Shown one piece after another: positions 24,622-33,540 of a stretch of 64,000 nt of DNA (position 1 is the first letter of the stretch; each line of letters begins with the position of its first letter). The DNA comes from Massilia atriviolacea. Its GTDB lineage: Bacteria; Pseudomonadota; Gammaproteobacteria; Burkholderiales; Burkholderiaceae_D. Location: assembly GCF_003953935.1 (NCBI RefSeq), contig NZ_RXLQ01000007.1, forward strand, positions 62,001 to 126,000, read 5' to 3'. Made by a program: the position numbers and the translations under genes. Under the pieces are notes generated by a model. That model was not told the DNA's origin, ran no database searches, and was given only the letters and a program-made list of their open reading frames with translations.

Positions 24622-25269
24622 ATGTTCTCTTCCAGCTATTCTCACCGCGCAGCGGTGGTGTTGTTCACTTCCCTGGTCATGGCGGGTTGCGCCGCCAGGC
24701 CGGAGACGCTGCGGCGTCCCGCCAATGAGCGGGTCTTGCAGATCAAGGAGACTGTGACATGGAAGCTGGGGTTCTGGGACGTCGCCCTGGTCCCGGGAAC
24801 GTATGTCGAAAAATACGAGGATGATGCAGGAGCCTACTTCATGGGTCCCCCCATGTGCGTGTATATGGCAGGCCGGCCTCGCAAAGAGGACGCCCTGGCC
24901 GGCAACGCGTGGGAATGCGGCATTCTGCTGCCGAAAAAGCCGGGCAATGAACCGACCGTGGTTCATATTATCGGAACACAGCGGCCATTGACCGTGTTTC
25001 ATGCGGACGACACGCCCGATTTTTCGGCAGTTGCGCCACGCGCGCCGCGCCCGGACGGCACGTTCGACGTCAGCACGACGATCAACAGCATGCCTGTCCT
25101 GACCGTCCCGGGGATTGCCGCGGGAGCCCTGACCGGCGCCGCCCTGGGAGCCATCCTCGAGGCCGAACAAGGTACGTTCAGGGATTTTAAAACCCAGCCG
25201 GCCAAAGGCTGGCTGGTGCAAACGCCGGCCAGCGCAGCGGAAGCGCCTGCGCGCAGCGGCGTTCCGTAA
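24622..25269 (+). CDS. Lipoprotein of unknown function
   Basis: A 215-residue predicted lipoprotein. From the ATG at 24622 the N-terminus is a signal peptide ending LVMAGC, a good lipobox, so Cys-23 would be lipidated. Upstream in-frame ATGs (24580, 24556) would give an overlong leader. The mature part has a small mixed domain (WKLGFWDVALVPGTYVEKYED) and a Gly/Ala-rich hydrophobic stretch near residues 170-190 (IAAGALTGAALGAILEA), which may be glycine-zipper-like. No function is assigned. Confidence 0.68.
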   Translation: MFSSSYSHRAAVVLFTSLVMAGCAARPETLRRPANERVLQIKETVTWKLGFWDVALVPGTYVEKYEDDAGAYFMGPPMCVYMAGRPRKEDALAGNAWECGILLPKKPGNEPTVVHIIGTQRPLTVFHADDTPDFSAVAPRAPRPDGTFDVSTTINSMPVLTVPGIAAGALTGAALGAILEAEQGTFRDFKTQPAKGWLVQTPASAAEAPARSGVP

Positions 25270-25301
25270 GCGCAGCGCGCCTTCGCCCCATCTGCGACAA
25301 C

Positions 25302-25991
25302 TCAGGCGGCGTCCGGGTCGAAGAAACGCCGCGACAAACCGCTACGCCCAGGAAAAAACTTGAAGAAGGGGCGCGCCTGGTCGATGGTCGCCGCCACCGA
25401 GGGGCGGTCCATCAAGCGCTCGACATACGCCGCCAGTTGCGTATGCCGGGGCGGCGGCGGCACGTAGGCCATGGCGTAGAACAGGGCGGGCGCGGCGGCG
25501 CAGTCGGCCATGCTGAAGGCATCGCCGGCGATCCAGCTGCGGCCCTCCAGCTGACGGTCGATGAAGGCGTAGGCCGTCGCCAGGCCGGCGCGCGCCTGGG
25601 CCGTGGCGCGCGGGTCGCGCTCGCCTTCGGGGCGCAGCAGGTCGGCGGTCAGCGCCTGCATCGGCGTCATCACGTACAGGTCGGACAGGCGGTCCCAGAG
25701 GCGCACGTCGAGCGCGGCGTCGGGCGCATCCGGGATGAGCGTGCGGCCGTTGCGGGCATGGTGGCGTTGCAGGTATTCGATGATGATGCTGGTTTCGGGC
25801 ACCGGACGCGCGCCGTCCGTCAGGAGCGGCATCTTGCCTGTGGGGCACAGCGTCAGGTGCGCGGCGCGCTCGCCGGGGTCGCCCAGGTTGAGCAGCCGCT
25901 TCTCGACCTCGATGCCCAGTTCGTCGAGCGCGATCAGCACCTTGTGGCAGCAGGAAGACAGGGGGTGGTAGTGCAGCGTGAGCGCATTCAT
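25302..25991 (-). CDS. Glutathione S-transferase
   Basis: A 229-residue GST. The thioredoxin-fold N-terminal domain has LHYHPLSSCCHKVLIALDEL, with Ser/Cys at the catalytic position, and GKMPLLTDG ... VPETSIIIEYLQ, the glutathione gamma-glutamyl site. The helical C-terminal domain contains GRSWIAGDAFSMADCAAAP, the N-capping-box motif of GSTs. It probably conjugates or reduces electrophiles in the cytoplasm. The ATG at 25991 (MNALTLHYHP) is chosen because the ten preceding residues do not fit the fold. Confidence 0.87.
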   Translation of the reverse strand: MNALTLHYHPLSSCCHKVLIALDELGIEVEKRLLNLGDPGERAAHLTLCPTGKMPLLTDGARPVPETSIIIEYLQRHHARNGRTLIPDAPDAALDVRLWDRLSDLYVMTPMQALTADLLRPEGERDPRATAQARAGLATAYAFIDRQLEGRSWIAGDAFSMADCAAAPALFYAMAYVPPPPRHTQLAAYVERLMDRPSVAATIDQARPFFKFFPGRSGLSRRFFDPDAA

Positions 25992-26076
25992 GAGACGGCC
26001 TTTGCTTGTCGAAAATGGCAAGTATGTGCCCGATCTCGCGCCGGGTCAAAGACGGCCAGCGCACGTGGTGGGCTGC

Positions 26077-26694
26077 TCATGCCGTCCGGCGCGGATAGCC
26101 GATCCCGGCCGCATCGGCGTAGGCGGCGTCGACGTCCGCATCCGGGTTGAGCTTGCGGATCATCGCGCCATCCAGGGGAACATGGCCGAACACGGCGGAC
26201 ACGGTGTCAAGGTCGACCGGCACTTCAAAATACGCCTCGGCCCACGCCTTGTAGGCCGATGGCCCGGCGACCAGGAGCGACAGCATGTCGCCCGCACCGT
26301 CATCCTCGCGACCGCCTTGCACCTTGTGCCAGCTCGCCTCGTCCGCGCCGCGCCAATAGCAGAACGTCGCGTCCTGCATCGAAAAAGCCGGCTCGTTCAG
26401 GAATGCCGAAAATGCGCCGGGAACCTGGGCCTGCAGCATTGCGCCGACATGCTTGTCGCTCAATTCGTGGGCAAATCCTTTCAGGGCGGCGCCAGCCCGA
26501 TCGAACAGCAGGAACCAGTCATCTCCGCAGCCGTTGCGCATCGACGCCATGTGCATGCCCGGCGCCCAGGCCTGGTCGAAACTGACATACCGGTATTCCC
26601 ATTCCGGGCAGAGAATCGCATCGAGCATGGCCAATGAGCGGGTTCTGGCGCGCAGGTCGGAAATCGAAGGCAGGCAGATTGGTGTCATGTCCAT
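26077..26694 (-). CDS. Hypothetical cytoplasmic protein
   Basis: About 205 residues with no signal peptide or membrane helix. The sequence CPEWEYRYVSFDQAW, then SMRNGCGDDWFLLFDRAGAALKGFAHEL, is strongly protein-like and rich in aromatics. I do not recognise a domain; the style (acidic, Trp-rich) resembles small proteins encoded near contact-dependent toxins as immunity factors, but nothing here confirms it. ATGs at 26694 and 26688 are both possible and lack a strong ribosome-binding site. It marks the edge of the accessory region. Confidence 0.55.
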   Translation of the reverse strand: MDMTPICLPSISDLRARTRSLAMLDAILCPEWEYRYVSFDQAWAPGMHMASMRNGCGDDWFLLFDRAGAALKGFAHELSDKHVGAMLQAQVPGAFSAFLNEPAFSMQDATFCYWRGADEASWHKVQGGREDDGAGDMLSLLVAGPSAYKAWAEAYFEVPVDLDTVSAVFGHVPLDGAMIRKLNPDADVDAAYADAAGIGYPRRTA

Positions 26695-26710
26695 CCGTGG
26701 TCGCAACAGG

Positions 26711-26750
26711 GCAAAGAAAAGCCCGGGCTTCCGGCGAAGAACGGGCTTTC
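26711..26750 (-). terminator. Rho-independent terminator downstream of the AbiE operon
   Basis: Read on the minus strand, an 8-bp stem (aaagcccg / cgggcttt, 26718-26725 and 26742-26749) encloses a smaller cttc-cggc-gaag hairpin and is followed by ttttcttt. It lies about 155 bases beyond the abiEii stop and just before the next minus-strand gene. Confidence 0.65.
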
Positions 26751-26904
26751 GTCAAACAATACGGCGTTTCCGGACTTAGAACGGTTGTACCTACCTGCGG
26801 ACGTAAACAACCATGTCAACAACTGCGCCGTGCCCGTAGCTTAGGGCTCCCTGCGCACCTTTCACTGGGCAATCTGCCCGCGCTTTGTAAACAACGTGGC
26901 TCCT

Positions 26905-27831
26905 CTACATCTTGAAGCCATGGCCAGCCTTGTTGAGCGCTTCGTTGAGGTGGGCGGCCATGGAATTGAAAACCTGGCCGACTGTATTTTTAAGGTACTC
27001 CGCAAACTTGGGTTCGCGCAGCGTGCGCGCAAGCGTGTCCGCATCGATAAACCTGGTCATCTGCTCCACGAATGGTTTCCCGTCGATGAGATCGGGAAGC
27101 CTGCTGATCGCGTCCTCAAGCAGCTGCGCGTAGTCCTCGATGTGGTAGTCTTCGATCTTGCGCTCCACGAGACTCGGATCGAGCTTGGCCCCCTGCTGCT
27201 GAAGCCAGGCGATGTCCCAGATGTCCCGGTACCGGATGTTCTTGACAGACGCCGGAAAGGCCACCACCTTATCCGCGAGAATCTCGTCGATCGACTCTGC
27301 AATGACTAGCACTTGGCCGTAGCCGAGCAGGAAGTCGTAGTTCTGGCGGAGCGGGACCAACTCACTGGTATATGCAGGGATGTTCGCGATCTCAAGCTTG
27401 ATTCGTTGGCGTGGCATGTCGCGCTGCTCCGGCGACGTCTCGACGCTCACTTGCCACTTGTCGACGCGGACGTTTTCGTAGTCAGGCAAGGTGGCCATCT
27501 CCTTCGGCTCCTTGACCTCGACGACGAGTCCGTATCGTGCGCCGAGATGCTTCTCGATGCAGGCCTTGATAGCCTCCATTTTTTGCGAGGTGAAATCGCG
27601 GCCACCAGCGAAATCGAGATCCTCGCTAAAACGACTTGATCCGCGGCACAGACGCAAGGACGTGCCGCCCTGGAAGACCAGGTCCTTGAGGAGGCCAGCC
27701 GCATCAAGCGCGTAAAAAATATCGTAGTGAAGGATTTCCTTCTCCACCACGGGGCGCATGGCAGTGCGGCCTGGCTGCTGCATCGCGACGTCGACTAGTT
27801 CGTTAAAGTTTTCAGTCATTGTCAAGCTCAT
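26905..27831 (-). CDS. AbiEii/AbiGii-type nucleotidyltransferase toxin
   Basis: A 308-residue nucleotidyltransferase-fold toxin. FQGGTSLRLCRGSSRFSEDLDF at about residues 53-74 is the polymerase-beta-like motif (GG-S-x9-DxD) of AbiEii toxins, and ADKVVAFPASVKNIRYRDIWDI is the helical lysine/arginine motif that completes the active site. Family knowledge: these toxins transfer nucleotides to RNA (tRNA for MenT relatives) and are neutralised by AbiEi-type antitoxins, giving abortive infection or stress control. Two ATGs are in frame (27831 and 27819); both overlap the antitoxin stop, so the pair is translationally coupled. Catalytic residues look intact. Confidence 0.88.
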   Translation of the reverse strand: MSLTMTENFNELVDVAMQQPGRTAMRPVVEKEILHYDIFYALDAAGLLKDLVFQGGTSLRLCRGSSRFSEDLDFAGGRDFTSQKMEAIKACIEKHLGARYGLVVEVKEPKEMATLPDYENVRVDKWQVSVETSPEQRDMPRQRIKLEIANIPAYTSELVPLRQNYDFLLGYGQVLVIAESIDEILADKVVAFPASVKNIRYRDIWDIAWLQQQGAKLDPSLVERKIEDYHIEDYAQLLEDAISRLPDLIDGKPFVEQMTRFIDADTLARTLREPKFAEYLKNTVGQVFNSMAAHLNEALNKAGHGFKM

Positions 27832-28351
27832 TCATGTCGATCATGTTGGTATTGCGGCCGGCGCGCATGAGGTCCGCCACCGCGGCTTGCCTAGTGGCGA
27901 TGCGCAGTGGCCGCCCTTTCACCGAGACAGTGCGCGCAATGAGCTCCGCCGGCCTGCGCTTCGTATGGGTAAACTCGATGGTTCCATATGGCGTCTCGTA
28001 GAGGCCATTCGCGCCCGTGGTCATGATCGTGACGCGGCTCACGGGCACTTGGGAGATGATGCCGTATTCGGACAGAATTGACTCCCTGGTCACGTAGGAA
28101 AAATGCCCCCTACGTAGAACTGAGGCGATGTCCTCGATGACCTGGCCCTTTTTGGACTTGGCCATGGTGCTGACGTAAACGCCCTTGGCAACCCGCTGCA
28201 GGAGCCCATCGAACACCAAGCGCTGCAGCGATTTCTCGAAAGCTTTCTCCTTTTCATAGGGAAAGGCCTTGGCGAGGTCCCCCTTGGAGAGGACGTACAC
28301 ACCAACGCGATCCAACGCAGCTAGCTTCTTAATGGCTTCCATCTTGTTCAT
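27812..28351 (-). CDS. AbiEi-type antitoxin / autoregulator
   Basis: A 179-residue protein. The N-terminal half (VGVYVLSKGDLAKAF, LQRLVFDGLLQRVAKGVYV) is a winged-helix domain as found in AbiEi antitoxins; the second half (PYGTIEFTHTKRRPAELI, RPLRIATRQAAVADLM) is the neutralisation domain. The ATG at 28351 follows GAGGAG with ideal spacing, so the open frame upstream to 28411 is not used. In characterised relatives the antitoxin binds an inverted repeat at its own promoter; a matching repeat is present here at 28385-28408. Confidence 0.82.
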   Translation of the reverse strand: MNKMEAIKKLAALDRVGVYVLSKGDLAKAFPYEKEKAFEKSLQRLVFDGLLQRVAKGVYVSTMAKSKKGQVIEDIASVLRRGHFSYVTRESILSEYGIISQVPVSRVTIMTTGANGLYETPYGTIEFTHTKRRPAELIARTVSVKGRPLRIATRQAAVADLMRAGRNTNMIDMNELDND

Positions 28352-28378
28352 AGCAAACTCCTCGGCTACATCCTTGGT

Positions 28379-28414
28379 GCCATCATACCCTAATGATATG
28401 TAGGGTATCAACCA
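28379..28414 (-). promoter_or_regulatory. AbiE operon promoter with operator palindrome in the spacer
   Basis: On the minus strand TTGATA and TATGAT are separated by 18 bases, a strong sigma-70 pair, about 40 bases before the antitoxin start. A perfect 7-bp inverted repeat (ATACCCT at 28385-28391 and AGGGTAT at 28402-28408) lies across the spacer and the edges of both hexamers. Binding of the antitoxin there would block RNA polymerase. The elements are seen directly; autoregulation is inferred from the family. Confidence 0.65.
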
Positions 28415-28492
28415 ACTTAAACAGATTTTGTTCGAGTTTACCTGTGTTCTGTTAGCGCCAGCATTTCCGACAAGTCTACTAAGTTACAGACC

Positions 28493-29483
28493 TGAATCGC
28501 CCCGGGTTGTGAGGAGGCTCCATTATTTGAGAGAACGGAGTCATCGAGCGCGCCGTGCGCATGGGCAGCGAAGCGGGCAGCCGGTACGAGTCACACTGGG
28601 CTGCCATTCCCGTCGATCGCGGCCAACATCTGCTGTACGCCCGAGACGCTGCGCCGCTGGGTACGCCAGCAAGAGCGTGATACCGGCCAGCGTCCCGGGC
28701 CGACAACTGCTCAAGAGGAGCGCGTCAAGGCCCTTGAGCGCGACGACGTGCTGACCGTCGACATCGAGCGCGTCTGGCAGGCGAACTTGCAGGTCGACGG
28801 GGCCGAGAAGGTGTGGCGCCAACTGCGGCGTGAGGGAAAGGACGTGGCCCGCTGCACGGTGGCGCGCTTGATGCGCAAGGCCGGCCTGCGCGGCGTCATG
28901 CGCGGCAAGGTTGTGCGCACGACGGTTGCCGATGCCAAGGCGCCATGTCCACGCGACCGGGTCAACCGGCAGTTCAGGGCGCAGCGGCCGAACCAGCTAT
29001 GGGTCGGCGATTTCACCTGCGTCGCGACATGGCAGGGTTTCGTCTATGTCGCCTTCGTCATCGATGTGTTTGCCCGGCGCATCGTCGGCTGGCGGGTGAG
29101 CAGTCCGATGCGGACCGGCTTCGTGCTCGATGCGCAGGGGCTCGCAATATGTGTCGATAAAGTACAGCGAGCGCTTGGCTGAAGCCGGCATCGATCCATC
29201 TGGGGGCAGCAAGGGCGACAGTTACGGTAACGCCCTGGCCGAGACCATCAACGGGCTCTATAAAGCAGAGTTGATCTAGCGCCGCGCTCCCTGGAAAACG
29301 CGTGAGGCCGTCGAACTGGCCACGCTGGAATGGGTGTTCTGGTTTAACCACCACCGTCTGCTGGAACCACTCGGCTATATACCGCCAGCTGAAGCTGAGG
29401 AAAACTATTACAAGCAAGAGAACAGTCAAGCCATCCCGGCCTGACTCACACTAACCGGCCTCCACGAAAGCCGGGGCGATTCG
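28493..29483 (+). mobile_element. Decayed IS3-family insertion sequence
   Basis: The ends tgaatcgccccgggttgtga (28493) and, inverted, cgaatcgccccggctttcgt (to 29483) match as terminal inverted repeats of an IS3-family element. Inside, an orfA-like piece (28545-28740) is frameshifted, orfB is open from 28748 to about 29125 (helix-turn-helix region, then LWVGDFTCVATWQGFVYVAF with the first catalytic Asp), then a deletion removes the region of the second Asp (HSDRG). The remaining tail (YSERLAEAGIDPSGG, DSYGNALAETINGLYKAEL) carries a TAG and a shifted frame. At about 990 bases it is shorter than an intact element. No target duplication is seen. Confidence 0.82.
28748..29440 (+). pseudogene. IS3-family orfB transposase, inactivated
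   Basis: The first frame (28748-29182) gives a helix-turn-helix region and the N-terminal half of an rve integrase core. Homology then jumps to another frame at about 29130 (GSQYVSIKYSERLAEAGI), meets a TAG at 29276-29278, and continues to ENYYKQENSQAIPA. The second aspartate of the DDE triad is deleted, so transposition activity is lost. Confidence 0.8.
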
Positions 29484-29716
29484 GTTGCCACCCCAACTGG
29501 CATTGATTGGTTAGGTTACCAACAGTCGAGACTTGCACTCCCACGTCGCGCATAAGTTCTCAGCTCATCAATACCGTGAACGGATCGGTTACTCCAAATT
29601 AAACGTGCGGCTACATTCCTGCAGGGCTTGCTTGCTGTTAGTGAAATTAAAAACATACATTATCGCTCATGCATACTTTCATGGCGCGGTTACAAACCCG
29701 TGCAGACGCCACCAGC
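29484..29716. other. Spacer containing a duplicate of the WGR gene leader
   Basis: No gene. The part from 29659 to 29705 is a copy of the sequence just upstream of the WGR gene (33541-33586); see the repeat entries. Confidence 0.6.
29659..29705. repeat. Direct repeat copy A (3' side of the WGR gene)
   Basis: Reads attatcgctcatg, about 11 variable bases, then ggcgcggttacaaacccg and tgcag. It matches copy B at 33541-33586 in the same orientation, with 23 identical bases at one end and 13 at the other. It begins 12 bases beyond the WGR gene stop codon. Confidence 0.75.
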
Positions 29717-32700
29717 CTATGCACACAGCCCGGCGATATCGCGTATCAATTCGCTCAGGGCAATCGGGTCGAGCGTGGACAGGCTTTCTGTCGGCGAAGG
29801 AAAACCGTCCCGGTTGGCCTTGCCGTACTGTACGAAGGCGAGCGTCTGCTCCGGATTCTCGGTAAGATTGCCCGTATAAATGCCGGGACCAAAGGAAAGC
29901 ATGGCCGCCTTGTCAGTGCCGATCGGCTTGCAGAAGTAATACATGCAGCCGTGGTCTTCCGCACTGCCGCGGCGCCAGCCCCGGTTGACCAGACCGAGTA
30001 TCCGGCCGGTCGGCACCACCTTGCCCTCCCACCTCTGCAATGTGCACCCGTCCAGCTCGTCTGCTTCAGCGCGATAGCTGTCGCGGCCGAGCTGCGCGAA
30101 TGGCTGCAGCAATTCGTAGTCGGCGAAAAGCTGGCCAAAGGCAGTAGCGTCACTGGCGGGCAGTTCCAGCGCATGAGGAATGCCGATCCGCACGTCGGAA
30201 CCGCCGGGCAGTACAAAATCCTCGTCGCCGGCGCCGGTATAGAAGCCCTCCGGCGTCACCCGGAAACAGGCGACCAGGCGCGCCCGCTCCTGCGCCACCT
30301 GCTGGTACACGCCCCATACCAAGCGTTGCACAATGTGGCGCAGCAGCGGATGCTGCGCCAGGACGGCCACGAAGACTTCGGCAGTCCAATGACGTGGCGT
30401 GCACATCGCGCACTCGAGCCGGAACACCTGCTGCGCCGCGATCACCTTGGCATCCTTCTTTAGCAGCTTGAAGCGCGCCACCGCTTCTGCCGCCAGGGCC
30501 TGGTCGTCGCTGGCTTTCGGTTTCGGCAGGTCTTTCAGGCGCGCCCCGCTGTCGTCGCGCACATAGGGATTGAGCGTCTCGTCAAAGCCGACCGTAAACC
30601 GGCGCGGCCCGAAGTCCAGTTCGAGCTTGCCGTTATCGTCCAGCCCCAGGTCCGGCGCCAGCCGGTCCTCGAGCTCATCGATGCTCAAATTGCGCGCTTC
30701 GGCGATCTGCTCGATCTTGGCCCGTGCGCGGTCTTGCAGGGCCTTGAACTTGAGTTTTTTGGCGATGCCGTTCAGGAGCATGAGCGCCGTATCGGTGCCG
30801 ATGGCAGCCAGTATGTCCAACCCTGCTGCCGCGCGTGCGTGTTGCGACTGGCCGGGCCACGCCCGCACCAGCGGCGTCAGTTTGCGCGCGCTGTGATCGT
30901 TGCCCAGCATCCCCAGCGCGAGAAAGGCCCAGCCCTCCTTGGCCGGGGCGCCGGCGTCCATCCAGGCCATGAACAGATCCCAGGCGAAAGCGTCCAGCGA
31001 ATCGGACGTGCACGCGGCCTTGACGTCGACGATGCCGGCGTAGGGGCCTTCAATGGTGGGAAAGCGCAGCATGGTCCCGAGATGGTCGAGCGCCTGGTCG
31101 GGCAAGCCCTTGCCACTAGCGGCGAGGATTGGACGGGTCCATCCGGCCGGCTGCCAGAAATCGGGCGCCTTGATGCGCTTGTCGGGGTAGCGCTCGAGCG
31201 GATCTTCGTCCAGCAGCGCGCGCACGCGCAGCGCTACGGCCGGATCGGGGTAGCGCTTCGCCACCGCCATCAGCAGAGCGTCGTGGCCTTCCGCCGCGAG
31301 CAGGCGCAGCGCCAGCACTGCGCAGCGGCGCTCCGCTCCAGGCGCCGCGAGCGCATACGCGATCAGGCCGCAGGCGGCATGTTCGGGAAACGCCAGCAGC
31401 CACTGGCGCGCGGTATCGCGCACCGTCTTCAGCTCTGCAAAGGCACGCGCGACGGGCAGCGCCAGTTCGATCGCCCCCAGGTGCAGCGCGAGGTGGAGCG
31501 TTTTCAAGGCACGGAACGTGCAGACGAGGACCATGCCGGGGATCGCGCCGACACCTGACCGGGCAAGGACAAAATCGATATCGTAGTCCTCCTGGCAGGC
31601 TAGCTCATTCCAAAACGCCAGCCCCGTTGGCTGCGGCATCAGCATGGCGCCGCGCGCACTGAAATAAGGGCACTCGTCGCGGCTGTCGCGAAGCTCGATC
31701 CACAATGCGGCCAGGTTAGCGCCATCGTGCTTCGCCAGGCAGCGCGCGACACGGTCAGTGTTCTTCGTGCCGAGGCGGAACCAGTCGATCAGCCCAGGCA
31801 AGTTGCCCAGCTTTTCGCTCAGCGTCCGGTCCCACTCGCTCGGCACAAGGAGGGCCTCGCGTTCGCCCTCGGCCCACTGTTCGACAGGCGCCAGGTCCAG
31901 CAGATCGAGCTCCATCGGTGCCGGTGCGCGGCGCCCTGGCACCGTCCATGGCGCCACGGCCAGCACCCGCGGCAAATCGGCCGGCCCGGCCAGATCGGCG
32001 CGCCCGCCAATTTGCGCGCTCAATATGTCGATGACCTTGTTGGCCTCGTCCGAGAGCCATGGCCTCAGCGCGGCCAACATGTCGGCTTGGCTGCGCAGCA
32101 AGGTCGCGAGCATGGGCGCGAACGCCGTCATGACCTTGCGCTCGGCGCCGATCATCTCGCTCAGCCCGGCAATGCCAGCTAGCGGCCAGCACTGCACGGC
32201 AGCGGTGAAGCGCGCCATCGCCTCTTTGCCGGTCCTGCTCGCCCCGGCCAGCGCGCGCATGGACGAAGGCGTCCCGATACAGGCCAGGCCCTCGGCAGCC
32301 AGGTCATTTTCCGGATACGCGACCAGCAGCGCCTCGGCAGCGAGGCCGCGTTCCTGCAGCAGCGTGGCGACCAGCCGGGGGTAGGTGAAGCCCGATTCAG
32401 CGCCACGGTATGAGGGCGGCGCATATGTTGTCAGGCGCACGGTTTCCGGCGAGCTTGCCCCCAGTTGCAACCAGTACGCGGGCGTAAAGTCCGGAGTGGC
32501 CGCGTAGTCCCGTATCAGCTGCTCGCACCAGCCGGGCTGCTCGGAAAACAGCAGGCCGAACAGTGGACGGCGCTTGACCGGCAGGCCGGGCACGGCTGCC
32601 TGGCAAAGCGCCAGGCATTGATCCCAGGTAGCTTGGTCGGCATGGGCCAGGTGTGCGCGATAGGCCAGTTCGGTGGCCGTGTAAATACCGTTATTCGTGT

Positions 32701-33493
32701 AGTTGAAGGCATTTTCGTCGGCGTCGGTGAAGCTGAAGTAATACCCATTCGATTTGTGCTCGACGGTGCAGCTCCAGCGCTCCATCTGCAACAGCACGTC
32801 CAGCGCGTAGGCCAGGCCCTTGCGGGCCACCAGAAAATCGACGAATGCCGACCCGGTGCTGCGCGCCGCCTTGCTGTAGGAAGGTAATTTTGCTTCGGCT
32901 GCAAGCAGTATCGCGTCCGATTCGAGCGAGCCTTCCCATTGGTCCTGATGGAAGCGTGTAGCAGCCTCGTTAACGGCGGGTTTGAAAGCCTTGGAGGCCA
33001 CGTCGTACTCGGGATAACAAAAGCTCTCGGCCATCGCTTCGCAAAATTTGTCCCACAGTTTTGCCAGGTCGTTGCCTGGCTTTTTGCCGGGAAAGCGGCG
33101 TGACGGCAGCGCCAGCGCGGCCAGCTTCGGCGGTATGACGACGAGGGTGTCGAGTGCCAGCCACGGGGCGATAGCAGTGCGCGCGCCAGGGGACGCGGGC
33201 GCTGCCTCAACCGGAGCGATGGGTTCCGGCGTCACACGTGGCGTCGCTGCCTCCGCAGCCGGCACCGGCGCTGCGACAGGGGCACCGGCACCTGTTTCGA
33301 CATATCCCTTTGCGGTCTTCTCCTTGACCAACTTGGCCAGCGCGGCAGCCGCCTTGGCCGCATCGGCATGAACCTTGGTCTGGCGCTGGCCGGTCGTACC
33401 GAATTTGCCAAAGCAAACGTCAAGCTCGCAATCATCCTGTTCAATGCTCCAGAATTTCCGGGATGTGCCGTCGTCAAACTCGAAATGCCGCAT
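29717..33493 (-). CDS. WGR and DUF4132 domain protein (MolR/YehI-like)
   Basis: A 1258-residue protein. Residues 1-80 form a WGR domain (MRHFEFDDGTSRKFWSIEQ ... VCFGKFGTTGQRQTKVHAD), a nucleic-acid-binding module also found in PARPs. A long helical, Ala/Leu-rich repeat region follows, and the C-terminal 330 residues (DRLAPDLGLDDNGKLELDFG, RHIVQRLVWGVY, TGRILGLVNRGWRRG) match DUF4132 of E. coli MolR/YehI proteins. The biochemical role is unknown; roles in metal/DNA-damage response or defence have been suggested for such architectures but are not established. The ATG at 33493 has a GGCGGA element; ATGs at 33508 and 33526 are alternatives. It is flanked by leader duplicates. Confidence 0.82.
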   Translation of the reverse strand: MRHFEFDDGTSRKFWSIEQDDCELDVCFGKFGTTGQRQTKVHADAAKAAAALAKLVKEKTAKGYVETGAGAPVAAPVPAAEAATPRVTPEPIAPVEAAPASPGARTAIAPWLALDTLVVIPPKLAALALPSRRFPGKKPGNDLAKLWDKFCEAMAESFCYPEYDVASKAFKPAVNEAATRFHQDQWEGSLESDAILLAAEAKLPSYSKAARSTGSAFVDFLVARKGLAYALDVLLQMERWSCTVEHKSNGYYFSFTDADENAFNYTNNGIYTATELAYRAHLAHADQATWDQCLALCQAAVPGLPVKRRPLFGLLFSEQPGWCEQLIRDYAATPDFTPAYWLQLGASSPETVRLTTYAPPSYRGAESGFTYPRLVATLLQERGLAAEALLVAYPENDLAAEGLACIGTPSSMRALAGASRTGKEAMARFTAAVQCWPLAGIAGLSEMIGAERKVMTAFAPMLATLLRSQADMLAALRPWLSDEANKVIDILSAQIGGRADLAGPADLPRVLAVAPWTVPGRRAPAPMELDLLDLAPVEQWAEGEREALLVPSEWDRTLSEKLGNLPGLIDWFRLGTKNTDRVARCLAKHDGANLAALWIELRDSRDECPYFSARGAMLMPQPTGLAFWNELACQEDYDIDFVLARSGVGAIPGMVLVCTFRALKTLHLALHLGAIELALPVARAFAELKTVRDTARQWLLAFPEHAACGLIAYALAAPGAERRCAVLALRLLAAEGHDALLMAVAKRYPDPAVALRVRALLDEDPLERYPDKRIKAPDFWQPAGWTRPILAASGKGLPDQALDHLGTMLRFPTIEGPYAGIVDVKAACTSDSLDAFAWDLFMAWMDAGAPAKEGWAFLALGMLGNDHSARKLTPLVRAWPGQSQHARAAAGLDILAAIGTDTALMLLNGIAKKLKFKALQDRARAKIEQIAEARNLSIDELEDRLAPDLGLDDNGKLELDFGPRRFTVGFDETLNPYVRDDSGARLKDLPKPKASDDQALAAEAVARFKLLKKDAKVIAAQQVFRLECAMCTPRHWTAEVFVAVLAQHPLLRHIVQRLVWGVYQQVAQERARLVACFRVTPEGFYTGAGDEDFVLPGGSDVRIGIPHALELPASDATAFGQLFADYELLQPFAQLGRDSYRAEADELDGCTLQRWEGKVVPTGRILGLVNRGWRRGSAEDHGCMYYFCKPIGTDKAAMLSFGPGIYTGNLTENPEQTLAFVQYGKANRDGFPSPTESLSTLDPIALSELIRDIAGLCA

Positions 33494-33540
33494 GCGTTCC
33501 GCCTTCATGTTGTGTGCGTCGGTCAAACTAATAACATTGT

